The notes below the pieces were generated by a model that worked only from the letters and a program-made list of their open reading frames with translations, ran no database searches and was not told the DNA's origin. A stretch of 64,000 nucleotides of DNA. Source: Haladaptatus sp. R4 (GTDB lineage: Archaea > Halobacteriota > Halobacteria > Halobacteriales > Haladaptataceae). The position numbers and the translations under genes were made by a program. The stretch's first letter is position 1; every line of letters starts with the position of its first letter. Below, one piece after another: positions 24,482 to 33,113 of the stretch. The DNA is taken from NCBI RefSeq assembly GCF_001625445.1, contig NZ_LWHG01000021.1, forward strand, positions 558,001 to 622,000, in the 5' to 3' direction.

Positions 24482-26398
24482 CTACTTGAAGCGGAACGTT
24501 TCCAGGTTCTTCGGCGCGAACGTTCGGATGTTGAACTCGTGGTAGAGCGACGAGGAGAGGTCCTGGGTCGAACTCTCGTCACCGTGAACACAGAGGACCT
24601 TCTCGGGTCGCGGGTTCATCGTCTTGACGAAGTTCATCAGACCGGCGCGGTCGGCGTGGCCGGAGAAGCCGTCGACCGTTTCCACGTCGAGTTTGAGGTT
24701 GAGCGTCTTGCTCCGGTTGCCGCGTCCGTTGAGCGGGATTTCGTCCCATCCGCTCTGGATACGGCGTCCGAGGGTACCCTGTGCCTGGTAGCCGACGAAC
24801 ACCATCCTGCTGTCCGGGTCCGGACCGATGTGTTCGAGCCACGACATGATGGGGCCGCCGGTGACCATCCCGGACGTCGAGAGGATGATACATTGGTCGC
24901 CGTCCGCCACGTCCTGTCGTTCCTCCTCGCCGCCGTCGATGTGGTTGAACTGCGGCGCGAGGAACGGGTTCTCGTTCTCGTGGAAGATGCGGTCCCGGAG
25001 ATCATCACGCAGGTACTCGGGGTACGTCGTGTGAATCGCCGTCGCCTCCCAGATCATCCCGTCGAGGTGGACGGGCATCTCCGGGATGTCGCCGTTTCGC
25101 ATCGCCTCTTCGATGACGAGCATCATCTCCTGTGAACGGCCGACCGCGAACGCGGGGATGACGACCTTGCCGCCTCTCTCGTACGTCTCGTTGATGACCC
25201 GCTTGAGTTTCTCCTCGGAATCCTTCTGGTCGGTCTGGTAGTCGTTGCGACCACCGTACGTCGATTCGAGGATGAGCGTCTCGACGCGGGGGAAGTCGTT
25301 CACCGCGCCGTTGAACAGGCGCGTGTCGTCGTAGTGGATGTCGCCCGAGAACGCCACGTTGTACAGTCCGTCGCCGATGTGGAAGTGCGTGACCGAGGAG
25401 CCGAGAATGTGGCCCGCGTTGTGGAACGTGAGTTTCACGTCGGGGGCGATGTCGGTCACGTCGCCGTATTCGAGCGGGATGGTGTGTTTGAGCGCTTCCC
25501 GAACCATCTCGCTCTCGTACGGTGGGACGCGGCCTTCCTTGGCGGCCACGTCGAGGTAGTCGAGTTGGAGCAGGCCCATCAGGTCGCGGGTCGGCTCCGT
25601 CGTGTAGATCGGGCCGTCGTAACCGTATTTGAACAGGAGCGGGATGAGCGCGCTGTGGTCCAAGTGAGCGTGGGTGAGCACCACCGCGTCGATGGTGGCC
25701 GCACCCGCACCGAGCGCCTCCTCGACTTGGAGGTACGGCACGTCGTCGGAACCTGGTTTGTCACCGCAGTCGATGAGGATACGCGTCTCGGGCGTCGAGA
25801 GGATGAAGCTCGCGCGTCCGACTTCTCGGCAGCAACCGAGCGTCGTGATGCGAACCCACTCCTCGTTGCTCATCTCCTCGCGGTGGATCTGGCGACCGAC
25901 CTTCTCCAGGATGTTGCGGCGGTCGTCGCGTTCCTGTTTCAGGAAGTTCCTGACGTTGGAGACCGTCGAGGATTCGATGGGCGGCGTTCGAACGACTTCC
26001 GGCGTCCAGCCGACTTCCTGTGTGATTTCTCGGAGCGTACTGCCGTGTTTGCCGATGACCATTCCGGGTTTTTCGGCTTGAATGACGACTTCGCCGGTAT
26101 CGGCGTGGAAATCGAGGTCGGTAACGCCCGCTTCCTCGGGGATAACGTCGAGGATTTCGCTACGAGCCGTATCGGGGCGCGAAAGAACGTCGGGGTCGGG
26201 ACGAACCGTGATGCGCTTTCGCAGTTGGCTCGCCAACTTTCGGATGAGGTCGCCGTTGCGCGCGAACTTCTTCGGGTCACGCGTGTAGACGACGAGTTCC
26301 GGTCCTTCGTATTTGACGTCAGATACCGAAATGTCGCTCGGGAGTTCGCTCGTGATCGTTGCTTTGAGGTCTTCGAGTTGTTGCTCTACTTTACTCAT
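24482..26398 (-). CDS. fttA: aCPSF1/FttA: KH-beta-lactamase-beta-CASP ribonuclease, transcription terminator
   Basis: A 638-residue protein with two N-terminal KH-like RNA-binding domains (VIQAEKPGMVIGKHGSTLREI). The metallo-beta-lactamase domain carries HAHLDHS, FHNAGHILGSS and FSGDIHYDD. The beta-CASP insert carries ESTYGGR, VIPAFAVGRSQE and STSGMVTGGP, and a final KVLCVHGDESS. The length and order match archaeal CPSF1 (FttA), the 3'-end endonuclease that terminates RNA polymerase at U-rich sites. It is usually essential. It stands alone here. Confidence 0.95.
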   Translation of the reverse strand: MSKVEQQLEDLKATITSELPSDISVSDVKYEGPELVVYTRDPKKFARNGDLIRKLASQLRKRITVRPDPDVLSRPDTARSEILDVIPEEAGVTDLDFHADTGEVVIQAEKPGMVIGKHGSTLREITQEVGWTPEVVRTPPIESSTVSNVRNFLKQERDDRRNILEKVGRQIHREEMSNEEWVRITTLGCCREVGRASFILSTPETRILIDCGDKPGSDDVPYLQVEEALGAGAATIDAVVLTHAHLDHSALIPLLFKYGYDGPIYTTEPTRDLMGLLQLDYLDVAAKEGRVPPYESEMVREALKHTIPLEYGDVTDIAPDVKLTFHNAGHILGSSVTHFHIGDGLYNVAFSGDIHYDDTRLFNGAVNDFPRVETLILESTYGGRNDYQTDQKDSEEKLKRVINETYERGGKVVIPAFAVGRSQEMMLVIEEAMRNGDIPEMPVHLDGMIWEATAIHTTYPEYLRDDLRDRIFHENENPFLAPQFNHIDGGEEERQDVADGDQCIILSTSGMVTGGPIMSWLEHIGPDPDSRMVFVGYQAQGTLGRRIQSGWDEIPLNGRGNRSKTLNLKLDVETVDGFSGHADRAGLMNFVKTMNPRPEKVLCVHGDESSTQDLSSSLYHEFNIRTFAPKNLETFRFK

Positions 26399-26644
26399 GG
26401 TGAAAACAGTCCGCTTCGTCCGTTGAGAGAGCGAATGCTGTCGGTCCGGCGTATTTTGGATTGCCGCAGACGGCGGGGAAAACCACCGTGTTCACTACGA
26501 CGTATACAGCACAGCATAGATTGTCTCGCTTGTTCTGCGGGATTGTCGGATACGCATGAATGCGCATAATGTGGTCCCGGTCTCCGAAAGCAATCTGCTC
26601 ATGGATGACACAGGAAAACCCGCTTATCACCCACTAAACGGTGT

Positions 26645-26652
26645 GGTTATAA
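26645..26652 (+). promoter_or_regulatory. TATA-like box upstream of the 26699 gene
   Basis: TTATAAAA in an AT-rich stretch of the 300-base divergent gap between fttA and the hypothetical gene. It lies 54 bases before the ATG, so a leader of about 25 bases would be expected. I see nothing else in this gap. Confidence 0.35.
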
Positions 26653-26698
26653 AAGCTTTCTCAAAACTCCTAAAGTGATCCTACACGACAGGTCCCCT

Positions 26699-27175
26699 AT
26701 GCAACTCTCACCCGCCACGGTCGCCGACGAGTACGAATGGGTCCGCGAGCGGACCGAAGTCGTGGCGCTCATCAACGACGTTCGAGCGAACCTCGGCGAA
26801 GCGTTCGGAACGGACGTCGATTCGGTGTCTGAATCCCAGTATCGGACCGAGGTGGACGCCATCTTCGCCGACGGGGACCTCGCCGTGAACGTCGCCGCGC
26901 TCGTCGCCCTCCTCCGCGACCTCGACGTACAGGAGGACTATCCCGGGTTCGTCGTGGACGAACTCCTCGGCCGGGAACTCGCCGGGATGATCGCCGGGAA
27001 TCAACCGTTCCGACTGCTCGGGGAAGCCACGTTCCACTACGCGGACATCATGCACCATCTGGACGACGAGGAAGCGGGCAGGGACGACTTGGACGCCGCC
27101 CTCGCCGCCGGGTTTCAGACGCGACTGCCGGGGTGGGATTGGACGGAGGGAGAGAGTCCGTTTTCGGTCGATTAA
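26699..27175 (+). CDS. Conserved-looking acidic hypothetical protein (158 aa)
   Basis: A soluble, helical 158-residue protein starting MQLSPATVADEYEWVRERTE and ending GWDWTEGESPFSVD. No cysteines, membrane segments or recognised motifs. The strong acidic bias and codon usage match its neighbours, so it is a real gene of unknown function. It overlaps the convergent membrane-protein gene by four bases. The ATG at 26699 is preferred to an alternative start eight codons upstream. Confidence 0.7.
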   Translation: MQLSPATVADEYEWVRERTEVVALINDVRANLGEAFGTDVDSVSESQYRTEVDAIFADGDLAVNVAALVALLRDLDVQEDYPGFVVDELLGRELAGMIAGNQPFRLLGEATFHYADIMHHLDDEEAGRDDLDAALAAGFQTRLPGWDWTEGESPFSVD

Positions 27176-27561
27176 GCGTCGGTGTTGACCCGGAAAAAGC
27201 GCCCGCCGAGTGCGAGGTCGAAGCCGAACAGGCCTATCGTGAGTGCGCCCACGATGCCCACGAACAGCATCCACAATCCGTCATCGACGCCGCTGAACAG
27301 AAACAGCGACGCGAGACAGACGTACCCCGCACCGGCGAGACGATACCATTCGACGCCCCACGGCAGGTCGAAACTCGACAGGATCAACAGCACGCCAGCG
27401 GCGAGGGCAATACAGAACTGCACCAGTTGGCCCGTCGCGGACAGTTCCTGTAGTCCGAAAACGGCGACCAACCCGACGTTGGCTACCAGCACGAACAACC
27501 CGAGCCACTTGTACCACCGTCTCGTCTCGCCTGTCGGTGCGGCCTCGATCGGAATTCTCAT
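27172..27561 (-). CDS. Small four-helix membrane protein
   Basis: A 129-residue protein with four hydrophobic segments: WLGLFVLVANVGLVAVFGL, LVQFCIALAAGVLLILSS, LAGAGYVCLASLFLFSG, and LWMLFVGIVGALTIGLFGFDLAL. It starts MRIPIEAAPTGETRRWYKW at 27561. No family is recognised. It overlaps the 3' end of the convergent gene by four bases. Confidence 0.7.
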   Translation of the reverse strand: MRIPIEAAPTGETRRWYKWLGLFVLVANVGLVAVFGLQELSATGQLVQFCIALAAGVLLILSSFDLPWGVEWYRLAGAGYVCLASLFLFSGVDDGLWMLFVGIVGALTIGLFGFDLALGGRFFRVNTDA

Positions 27562-27651
27562 GCCTATTTGTTGGATAATTGAATTCAAAAAGGTTCACTC
27601 CTCCTGTCGTCGATTCGAAATCTTCAGTACGATTCCCTGACAGCAGAAGAT

Positions 27652-28113
27652 ATGCAACCCGCGACGCTCTGTTACCCGATTCGGGGCGACGAAATCCTCC
27701 TCATCCGCAAGAAGCGCGGCCTCGGCGAGGGTAAACTCGTCGGACCGGGCGGGAAAGTCGAGGATGGCGAAACGCCCCGCGAAGCCGCGGTACGGGAGGT
27801 CCGAGAGGAGGTTCGCGTCTCCGTCGAGAACCCGACCAAGGTCGGCGAGTTCGAGTTCGTCTTCGGGGAGCAGTCGGAGATGTTCGTCCACGTCTTCCGC
27901 GCCGAAGAGTTTTCGGGGACACCGCGGGAGACCGAAGAGGCAGACCCGGGATGGTTCGACGTCGATGAGATGCCCTACGACGAGATGTGGGAGGACGACC
28001 GCCTTTGGATGCCGTCTCTGTTGTCAGGCGAGACGTTTTCGGGGTGGTTCCGGTTCGACGAGGACGGGGACGAGATGGTGGAAGAGGAGTTGGAGACCGG
28101 CGTGGAGTTTTGA
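27652..28113 (+). CDS. NUDIX hydrolase, 8-oxo-dGTPase (MutT/MTH1)-like
   Basis: A 153-residue NUDIX protein with the full box G-G-K-V-E-D-G-E-T..A-V-R-E-V-R-E-E-V-R-V. The preceding GLGEGKLVGPGGKVE resembles MTH1-type oxidised-nucleotide hydrolases (G-x-G-K-W-N-G-x-G-G-K). The later ADPGWFDVDEMPYDEMWEDDRLWMP segment also matches that group. It probably sanitises 8-oxo-dGTP/2-OH-dATP. Repeat element B begins just downstream. Confidence 0.87.
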   Translation: MQPATLCYPIRGDEILLIRKKRGLGEGKLVGPGGKVEDGETPREAAVREVREEVRVSVENPTKVGEFEFVFGEQSEMFVHVFRAEEFSGTPRETEEADPGWFDVDEMPYDEMWEDDRLWMPSLLSGETFSGWFRFDEDGDEMVEEELETGVEF

Positions 28114-28164
28114 GAGACGAGTTGAGGATTTAGCGGAGAGATCGTTTGGATATGAATCCGGTTT

Positions 28165-28915
28165 TGTTGTGATTGCAGTAGCCGAGAGGACCACCTCACT
28201 ACCTCGAAATCCCCTACCCGCTCCAAACAGAGGCGTTTGGTACTTCTTCGATTGCAACGACTGGGGAGCAGACCATCTCGAAAGTCCCCGCCCGCTCGCT
28301 ACGCACAGAAGTGTTTGGTTGGCGTGTGATTGGAGTCGCTGAGAAACAGACCGCTTCGAAAGCCCCCGCCCGCTCGCGGTTGCTGTGCAGGATATCCGCT
28401 CTCCGCACAACTCGCGGATAGGGCCTGCACAGCAACCACGTAAACGCGAGCGGGCGGCCCCTTTCATCCCCGCGAGGAACGAGCGGGGAGTTGAAAGACG
28501 AAGTCTTTCAGAAATCCCACCCAGACACCGCAACCGCACCGCTTGCTCGCGGGCCGTGCCCGCTCGCTTGCGAGGTTCCGGAGGAACCTCGTCTGCCACA
28601 CGCCTCCCCAACCGATTCCTCCGGTCGCTTTGCTCCCTCCGTCATCCCTCGCACGATTTTTCCGAGACGGGTCGGCCAGTGGTTCGGCCGACCCGTCTCG
28701 TCAGCGCGCGCCACTCGGTTGGACGGGGTGGCCGATACTGACCAACTACACGGCGCGCGAACGGCGCACGACAGTGCGCCCGCGCGAGGGATGAGTGAGC
28801 GACGCAGGAGCGAGGGAATCGGTTGGGGAGGTGTGTGGTGCAGGGCGTCGGCGGTCGCGGTGCGGTCTCATTGCCGCTCGGTAATTGTGATCGCAGAAAA
28901 TCCAGGTACTTCTGT
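28165..28915. repeat. Multi-hairpin intergenic repeat element, copy B, with 78-bp tandem boxes
   Basis: A non-coding element filling most of the 945-base gap between the NUDIX and proS genes. It opens with three head-to-tail units of about 78 bases (GATTGCAG-like motif at 28171, 28250, 28328; TCGAAA at 28204, 28278, 28356). A long stem-loop (28368-28455) follows, with 11-, 13- and 7-bp nested stems. Two shorter hairpins are at 28468-28488 and 28492-28510, and a mini-hairpin at 28571-28591. A palindrome is closed by 17 bp (28603-28619 with 28815-28831). Inside it is a perfect 15-bp hairpin (28663-28677 with 28686-28700). No plausible gene is present. Confidence 0.85.
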
Positions 28916-29025
28916 TCGAAGCAAACTGGCAGGGATTTTTAGAACCATCGTCTCAGTAGTTCTTCTCTCATTTCAATCAACCTCTGCTCCGAGACCCTTC
29001 ATCTCCCCGTGTCGTTGCTTCAGGA

Positions 29026-29033
29026 GATTTAAG
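29026..29033 (+). promoter_or_regulatory. TATA-like box for proS
   Basis: GATTTAAG begins 33 bases ahead of the proS ATG, at the spacing seen at other genes in the window. Confidence 0.4.
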
Positions 29034-29058
29034 AGCGCATCCGGACTGGGTAGGAGTA

Positions 29059-30516
29059 ATGAGCAACGACGATCAGGAACTCGGCATCACCGAGTCCAAA
29101 TCGTACAGTCCCGGCGACTGGTACGCCGAAGTGGTTCTGAAAGCGGGTCTCGCCGACTACGCGCCGATGGGCGGGTTCATCGTGACCCGACCGCGCGGCT
29201 ACGCCCTCTGGGAGGGCCTGCAGGACCGCCTCGACGGCTGGTTCAAGGAGACGGGTGCGCAGAACGCCTACTTCCCCGCGCTCATCCCCGAGAGCTACCT
29301 CGAACGCGAGAGCGACATCGTGGAAGGGTTCGACCCGGAAGTCGCGTGGGTGACCCACGGCGGCCACGACGAACTCGACGAGCGCCTCGCGTTCCGCCCC
29401 ACCAGCGAGAGCATCATCACGCCGTTCATGAGCCAGTGGGTCCGGAGTCACCGCGACCTGCCGCTCCGACTCAACCAGTGGTGTAGCGTGATCCGATGGG
29501 AAGCGACGGACACGAAGCCGTTCTTCCGCACGAAGGAGTTCCTCTGGCAGGAGGGTCACACCGCCCACGAGACCCGCGACGAGGCGTGGGACGAGACGAT
29601 GACCCGACTCGACCAGTACCAGCGCGTCTTCGAGGAGGTGCTGGCGATTCCGGTCATGCCCGGCCGCAAACCCGAACACGACAAGTTCCCCGGAGCGGAC
29701 ACCACGACGACCGTCGAGGCGCTCATGCCCGACGGCAAGTCGGTGCAGGGTGCGACGAGCCACTACCTCGGGCAGGGCTTCGCGGAGGCGTACGACCTCT
29801 ACTTCACCGACGAGAACGAAGAGGAGCGCGTGGCCCACACTACCTCGTGGGGACTGTCGTGGCGTGCCCTCGGCGCGCTCATCATGACCCACAGCGACGA
29901 GCAGGGCTTCGTCTGCCCGCCCACACTCGCGCCCGAGCAGGTCGTCATCGTCCCCATCTGGCAGGAGGAGAACCGCGAGGAAGTGCTCTCGTACGCCGAG
30001 GGCATCGCGGAGGACCTCGAAGACGCGGGCGTCCGCGTCGAACTCGACGACCGCGACGAGCGCAACCCCGGATTCAAGTTCAACGAGTGGGAGCTCAAGG
30101 GCGTCCCCGTCCGCTTCGAAATCGGCCCACACGAGGTCGAAGACGACGAGATCACGGTCGTTCACCGCCCCGACGGCGAGAACGTCGTGGAGGACCGCGC
30201 GGGCATCGCCGAAACCGTCCAGGACCACTTCGACGTCGTGTTCGACAAGATGTACGAGGCGGCGGAGGAGAACCTGGAGGAGAACGTCCGCGAGGCGGAC
30301 TCGCGGGCCGACATCCTCGGCACCATCGGCCAGCACGGCGGCTACGTGAAGACCGCGTGGTGTGGCGACGAGGACTGTGAGACGGAGATCAAGGACCAGA
30401 TTTCGGCGGAAATCGTCATGGTGCCACTCGACCGAGACGAGGAACCCTGCGGCGACGAGTGTTCCATCTGCGGCGACGAAGCGGAGGAGACGGCGTACTT
30501 CGCGAAGTCGTACTGA
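29059..30516 (+). CDS. proS: Prolyl-tRNA synthetase (archaeal/eukaryotic type)
   Basis: A 485-residue class II synthetase of the archaeal type, without the bacterial editing insert. Visible are the motif 2 region (FRPTSESIITPFMSQWV, LRLNQWCSVIRWE), the TKPFFRTKEFLWQEGHTAH loop and the motif 3 region. A C-terminal zinc domain carries cysteines in CGDEDCETE and CGDECSICGDE. It ends in FAKSY, the C-terminal Tyr typical of this subgroup. It attaches proline to tRNA-Pro. The promoter box is 33 bases upstream and repeat element B lies further upstream. Confidence 0.97.
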   Translation: MSNDDQELGITESKSYSPGDWYAEVVLKAGLADYAPMGGFIVTRPRGYALWEGLQDRLDGWFKETGAQNAYFPALIPESYLERESDIVEGFDPEVAWVTHGGHDELDERLAFRPTSESIITPFMSQWVRSHRDLPLRLNQWCSVIRWEATDTKPFFRTKEFLWQEGHTAHETRDEAWDETMTRLDQYQRVFEEVLAIPVMPGRKPEHDKFPGADTTTTVEALMPDGKSVQGATSHYLGQGFAEAYDLYFTDENEEERVAHTTSWGLSWRALGALIMTHSDEQGFVCPPTLAPEQVVIVPIWQEENREEVLSYAEGIAEDLEDAGVRVELDDRDERNPGFKFNEWELKGVPVRFEIGPHEVEDDEITVVHRPDGENVVEDRAGIAETVQDHFDVVFDKMYEAAEENLEENVREADSRADILGTIGQHGGYVKTAWCGDEDCETEIKDQISAEIVMVPLDRDEEPCGDECSICGDEAEETAYFAKSY

Positions 30517-30603
30517 ACCGGACGCTACTTTTTCGGCGACCGACACACCGACCGTGACATGTGAACCTTGGATTAGATAGTCCCGTGCGTGTAAGCAGTT
30601 ACC

Positions 30604-32247
30604 ATGCCGAAGTACGTCACGCTCGACGACACGTACGAAACGACCCGCGAGAACTTCTCGTGGGACCTGCCCGAGTCGTTCAACATCGCGGACGACCTGC
30701 TCCGGAAGCACGACGACCCGAAGGGGTCGGTGGCGCTGTTCCAAGCGTACCCCGACGGGCGGCGGGAGACGTACACGTTCCACGACATCGACGTGCTGTC
30801 GAACCGCGTTGCGAACGCCCTCTCGAACCTCGGCGTCGGGTTCGGCGACCGGGTAGCGGTCGCCGTTCCGCAGAAACCGGCGAACCCCATCACCCATCTG
30901 GCGTGCTGGAAACTCGGCGCGATATCGATACCGCTGTCGGTGCTGTTCGGGTCCGAGTCGCTCGGCTACCGACTCGACGACAGCGGCGCGTTGGTCGCCG
31001 TGGTGGACGCATCGGTCAGACCGACGCTCGCGGACGTCCGGGACGACTGTCCGAACCTCGACCACGTCGTCGAGGTGGACGGCGACGCCGAGGGTGATGC
31101 AATCGACTTCGAGGACCTCCTCCGAGATGGCGGGCGCTCGTTCGAACTCGCGGAGACGACGCCGGAAACGCCCGCAATCGTCATGTACACGAGCGGGAGC
31201 ACCGGGCCGCCGAAAGGTGCGCTCCACGGACACCACGTCTGGGTCGGCCACTGCCCGACGTACTCGATGGTGTTCGAACGGGACGTGGTCGGGAAGACGG
31301 TGGCGTGGACGCCCGCCGATTGGGCGTGGATCGGCGCGCTCGGCGACCTGCTGTATCCGTCGTGGCACTACGGCCGCCCCGTCGTCGGCTATCCGATGGG
31401 GAAGTTCGACGCCGAGGAGGCGTTCGAAATCGCGGAGGAGTTCGGCGTCACGGACGCGTTCATCCCGCCGACGGCCATCCGCATGATGATGGAGGTGTCC
31501 GACCCGACCGACGCCTACGACCTCGACCTCGATTCCATCAGCACCGGCGGCGAACCGCTGACCCCGGAAATCCTCGCGTGGGCCGAGGAGGAACTGGCGG
31601 GCGTCACGGTGAACGAACTGTACGGCCAGACGGAGGCGAACCTGCTGGTCGCCAACTGTCACGACTGGTTCGAGGCGAAACCGGGGAGCATGGGAAAACC
31701 CGTACCGGGCCACGACGTCGCCATCGTAGACCCCGAGACGGGGACGGAACTACCCCGCGGCGAGGTCGGCCAGATAGCGGTTCGAAACCCCACCGAACCG
31801 GCGATATTCGAGGAGTACTGGAACGAACCGGAGAGGACCGAGTCGGTTCGGGTCGGAGACTGGCACCTCACCGGAGACCTCGCGGTGCAGGACGAGGACG
31901 ATTACATCTGGTTCAAATCGCGCGACGACGACCTCATCATCACCAGCGGCTACCGGGTCGGTCCCGGCGAAATCGAGAAGGCAATTCTCGAACACCCGTC
32001 CGTCGAACAGGTGGGCGTCGTCGGTATCCCGGACGGAACGCGCGGCGAGATAATCGCGGCGTTCGTCCAACCCACCTCCGGCGTCGATGGGGACGATTCG
32101 CTCAGGGAGGAGATACGCACCCTCGTCCGGAACGACCTCGCGGCGTACGAGTATCCCCGTCGAATCGAGTTCGTCTCCGAACTCCCGCAGACGACGACCG
32201 GTAAGATTCAGCGCACGGATTTGCGGGAGCGAACGACCGAGGAGTAG
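30604..32247 (+). CDS. Acyl-CoA synthetase (AMP-forming, medium-chain/acetyl type)
   Basis: A 547-residue adenylate-forming enzyme. It shows the P-loop YTSGSTGPPKGALHGH, an N-terminal FHDIDVLSNRVANALSNLG and ELYGQTEANLLV. It also has WHLTGDLAVQDEDDYIWFKSRDDDLI and the C-terminal lysine in TTTGKIQRTDLR. It is nearest to the MACS/AcsM-like group using acetate, propionate or medium-chain acids; the exact acid is unknown. It is 87 bases after proS in the same direction and may supply acyl-CoA to the pathways represented nearby. Confidence 0.9.
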   Translation: MPKYVTLDDTYETTRENFSWDLPESFNIADDLLRKHDDPKGSVALFQAYPDGRRETYTFHDIDVLSNRVANALSNLGVGFGDRVAVAVPQKPANPITHLACWKLGAISIPLSVLFGSESLGYRLDDSGALVAVVDASVRPTLADVRDDCPNLDHVVEVDGDAEGDAIDFEDLLRDGGRSFELAETTPETPAIVMYTSGSTGPPKGALHGHHVWVGHCPTYSMVFERDVVGKTVAWTPADWAWIGALGDLLYPSWHYGRPVVGYPMGKFDAEEAFEIAEEFGVTDAFIPPTAIRMMMEVSDPTDAYDLDLDSISTGGEPLTPEILAWAEEELAGVTVNELYGQTEANLLVANCHDWFEAKPGSMGKPVPGHDVAIVDPETGTELPRGEVGQIAVRNPTEPAIFEEYWNEPERTESVRVGDWHLTGDLAVQDEDDYIWFKSRDDDLIITSGYRVGPGEIEKAILEHPSVEQVGVVGIPDGTRGEIIAAFVQPTSGVDGDDSLREEIRTLVRNDLAAYEYPRRIEFVSELPQTTTGKIQRTDLRERTTEE

Positions 32248-32390
32248 GCAGTTCGCCGCTATTGAGATTCATTCGCATACGTATCGATCAGACCGCTACG
32301 GTCGGGAATTATAAACCGTTTATACCGCAGACCGGATTTTCCCCGCCAAGCGGCCGCTTATCGTTGTGATGAGCGGCCACGACTACAACA

Positions 32391-33088
32391 ATGGTTTCGA
32401 GTCCAACGTTCGACGATGAAGTGGCACACGAGCGAATCGACGCCGACGAGTGGGAGGAAATCTACGTCGTCGGGGACGTTCACGGCTGTCTGCCGGAACT
32501 CGAATCGCTTCTCGAAGAACTGTCGCCGACCGACGACGACCTCGTGGTGTTCGTCGGCGACCTGATTCGTAAAGGACCGGACAGTCTCGGCGTCGTCGAG
32601 TTGGTGCAGGAGCACGACAACTTCCGGTCGATTCGGGGTAACAACGAGCAGAAACTCCTCGACGGGGACGTCGAACTGGACGAGTTCGGCGAGGACGAAA
32701 TCGAGTTCGTCCGGGAGTTCCCGGCGGCGATTTCGTGGGAGGACGCGCTCGTCGTTCACGGCGGGGTGGACCCGCGAAAGCCGCTTTCCGAGCACTCCGT
32801 GGACGACCTCGAAACGACGCGTTCGATGGACCCGGACGGAAGCTACGACCGGCCGTTCTGGTTCGAGCGGTACGACGGGCCGCAACGGGTGTTCTTCGGT
32901 CACACCGTGCTCGAACGGCCGGTGAACGCGAATGGGCCGTCGGTCTCGATACGGGGTGTGTCTACGGCGGGGAACTCACCGCGTACGATTATCGGCGGGA
33001 CGAGTTCGTCACACAGGAATCGTTGCGAACGGACGCGGACAGAAGCGACGACTCCATCGTCACTCCACAGTCCCCGCACTCCCAGTAA
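32391..33088 (+). pseudogene. Metallophosphoesterase (PP2A/Ap4A-phosphatase-like), one frameshift
   Basis: The frame from 32391 carries the calcineurin-like motifs VVGDVHGC, VFVGDLIRKGPDS, IRGNNE, LVVHGGVDP and FFGHTVLERP. After about 32930 the protein continues one frame over as EWAVGLDTGCVYGGELTAYDY, the usual family ending. Restoring one G at GCG(G)AA gives 233 codons including the stop. Such enzymes hydrolyse phosphoserine/threonine or diadenosine polyphosphates. It lies 25 bases before ppk1 and may share its transcript. The shift is probably a homopolymer error. Confidence 0.82.
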
Positions 33089-33113
33089 TCCCCACCGCCC
33101 TCCGCGAGTAGTC

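Noticed and set aside
28165-28380. Possible CRISPR-like array (78-base units)
   Set aside because: The units are imperfect head-to-tail copies without unique spacers of constant length, and no cas genes are near.
28491-29486. Long plus-strand frame through repeat element B into proS
   Set aside because: Its text follows the hairpin repeats and then an off-frame reading of proS; no homologous domain.
29029-31713. 894-codon minus-strand open frame
   Set aside because: It is antisense to proS and the acyl-CoA synthetase and is an artefact of GC-rich codon use; it has no domains.
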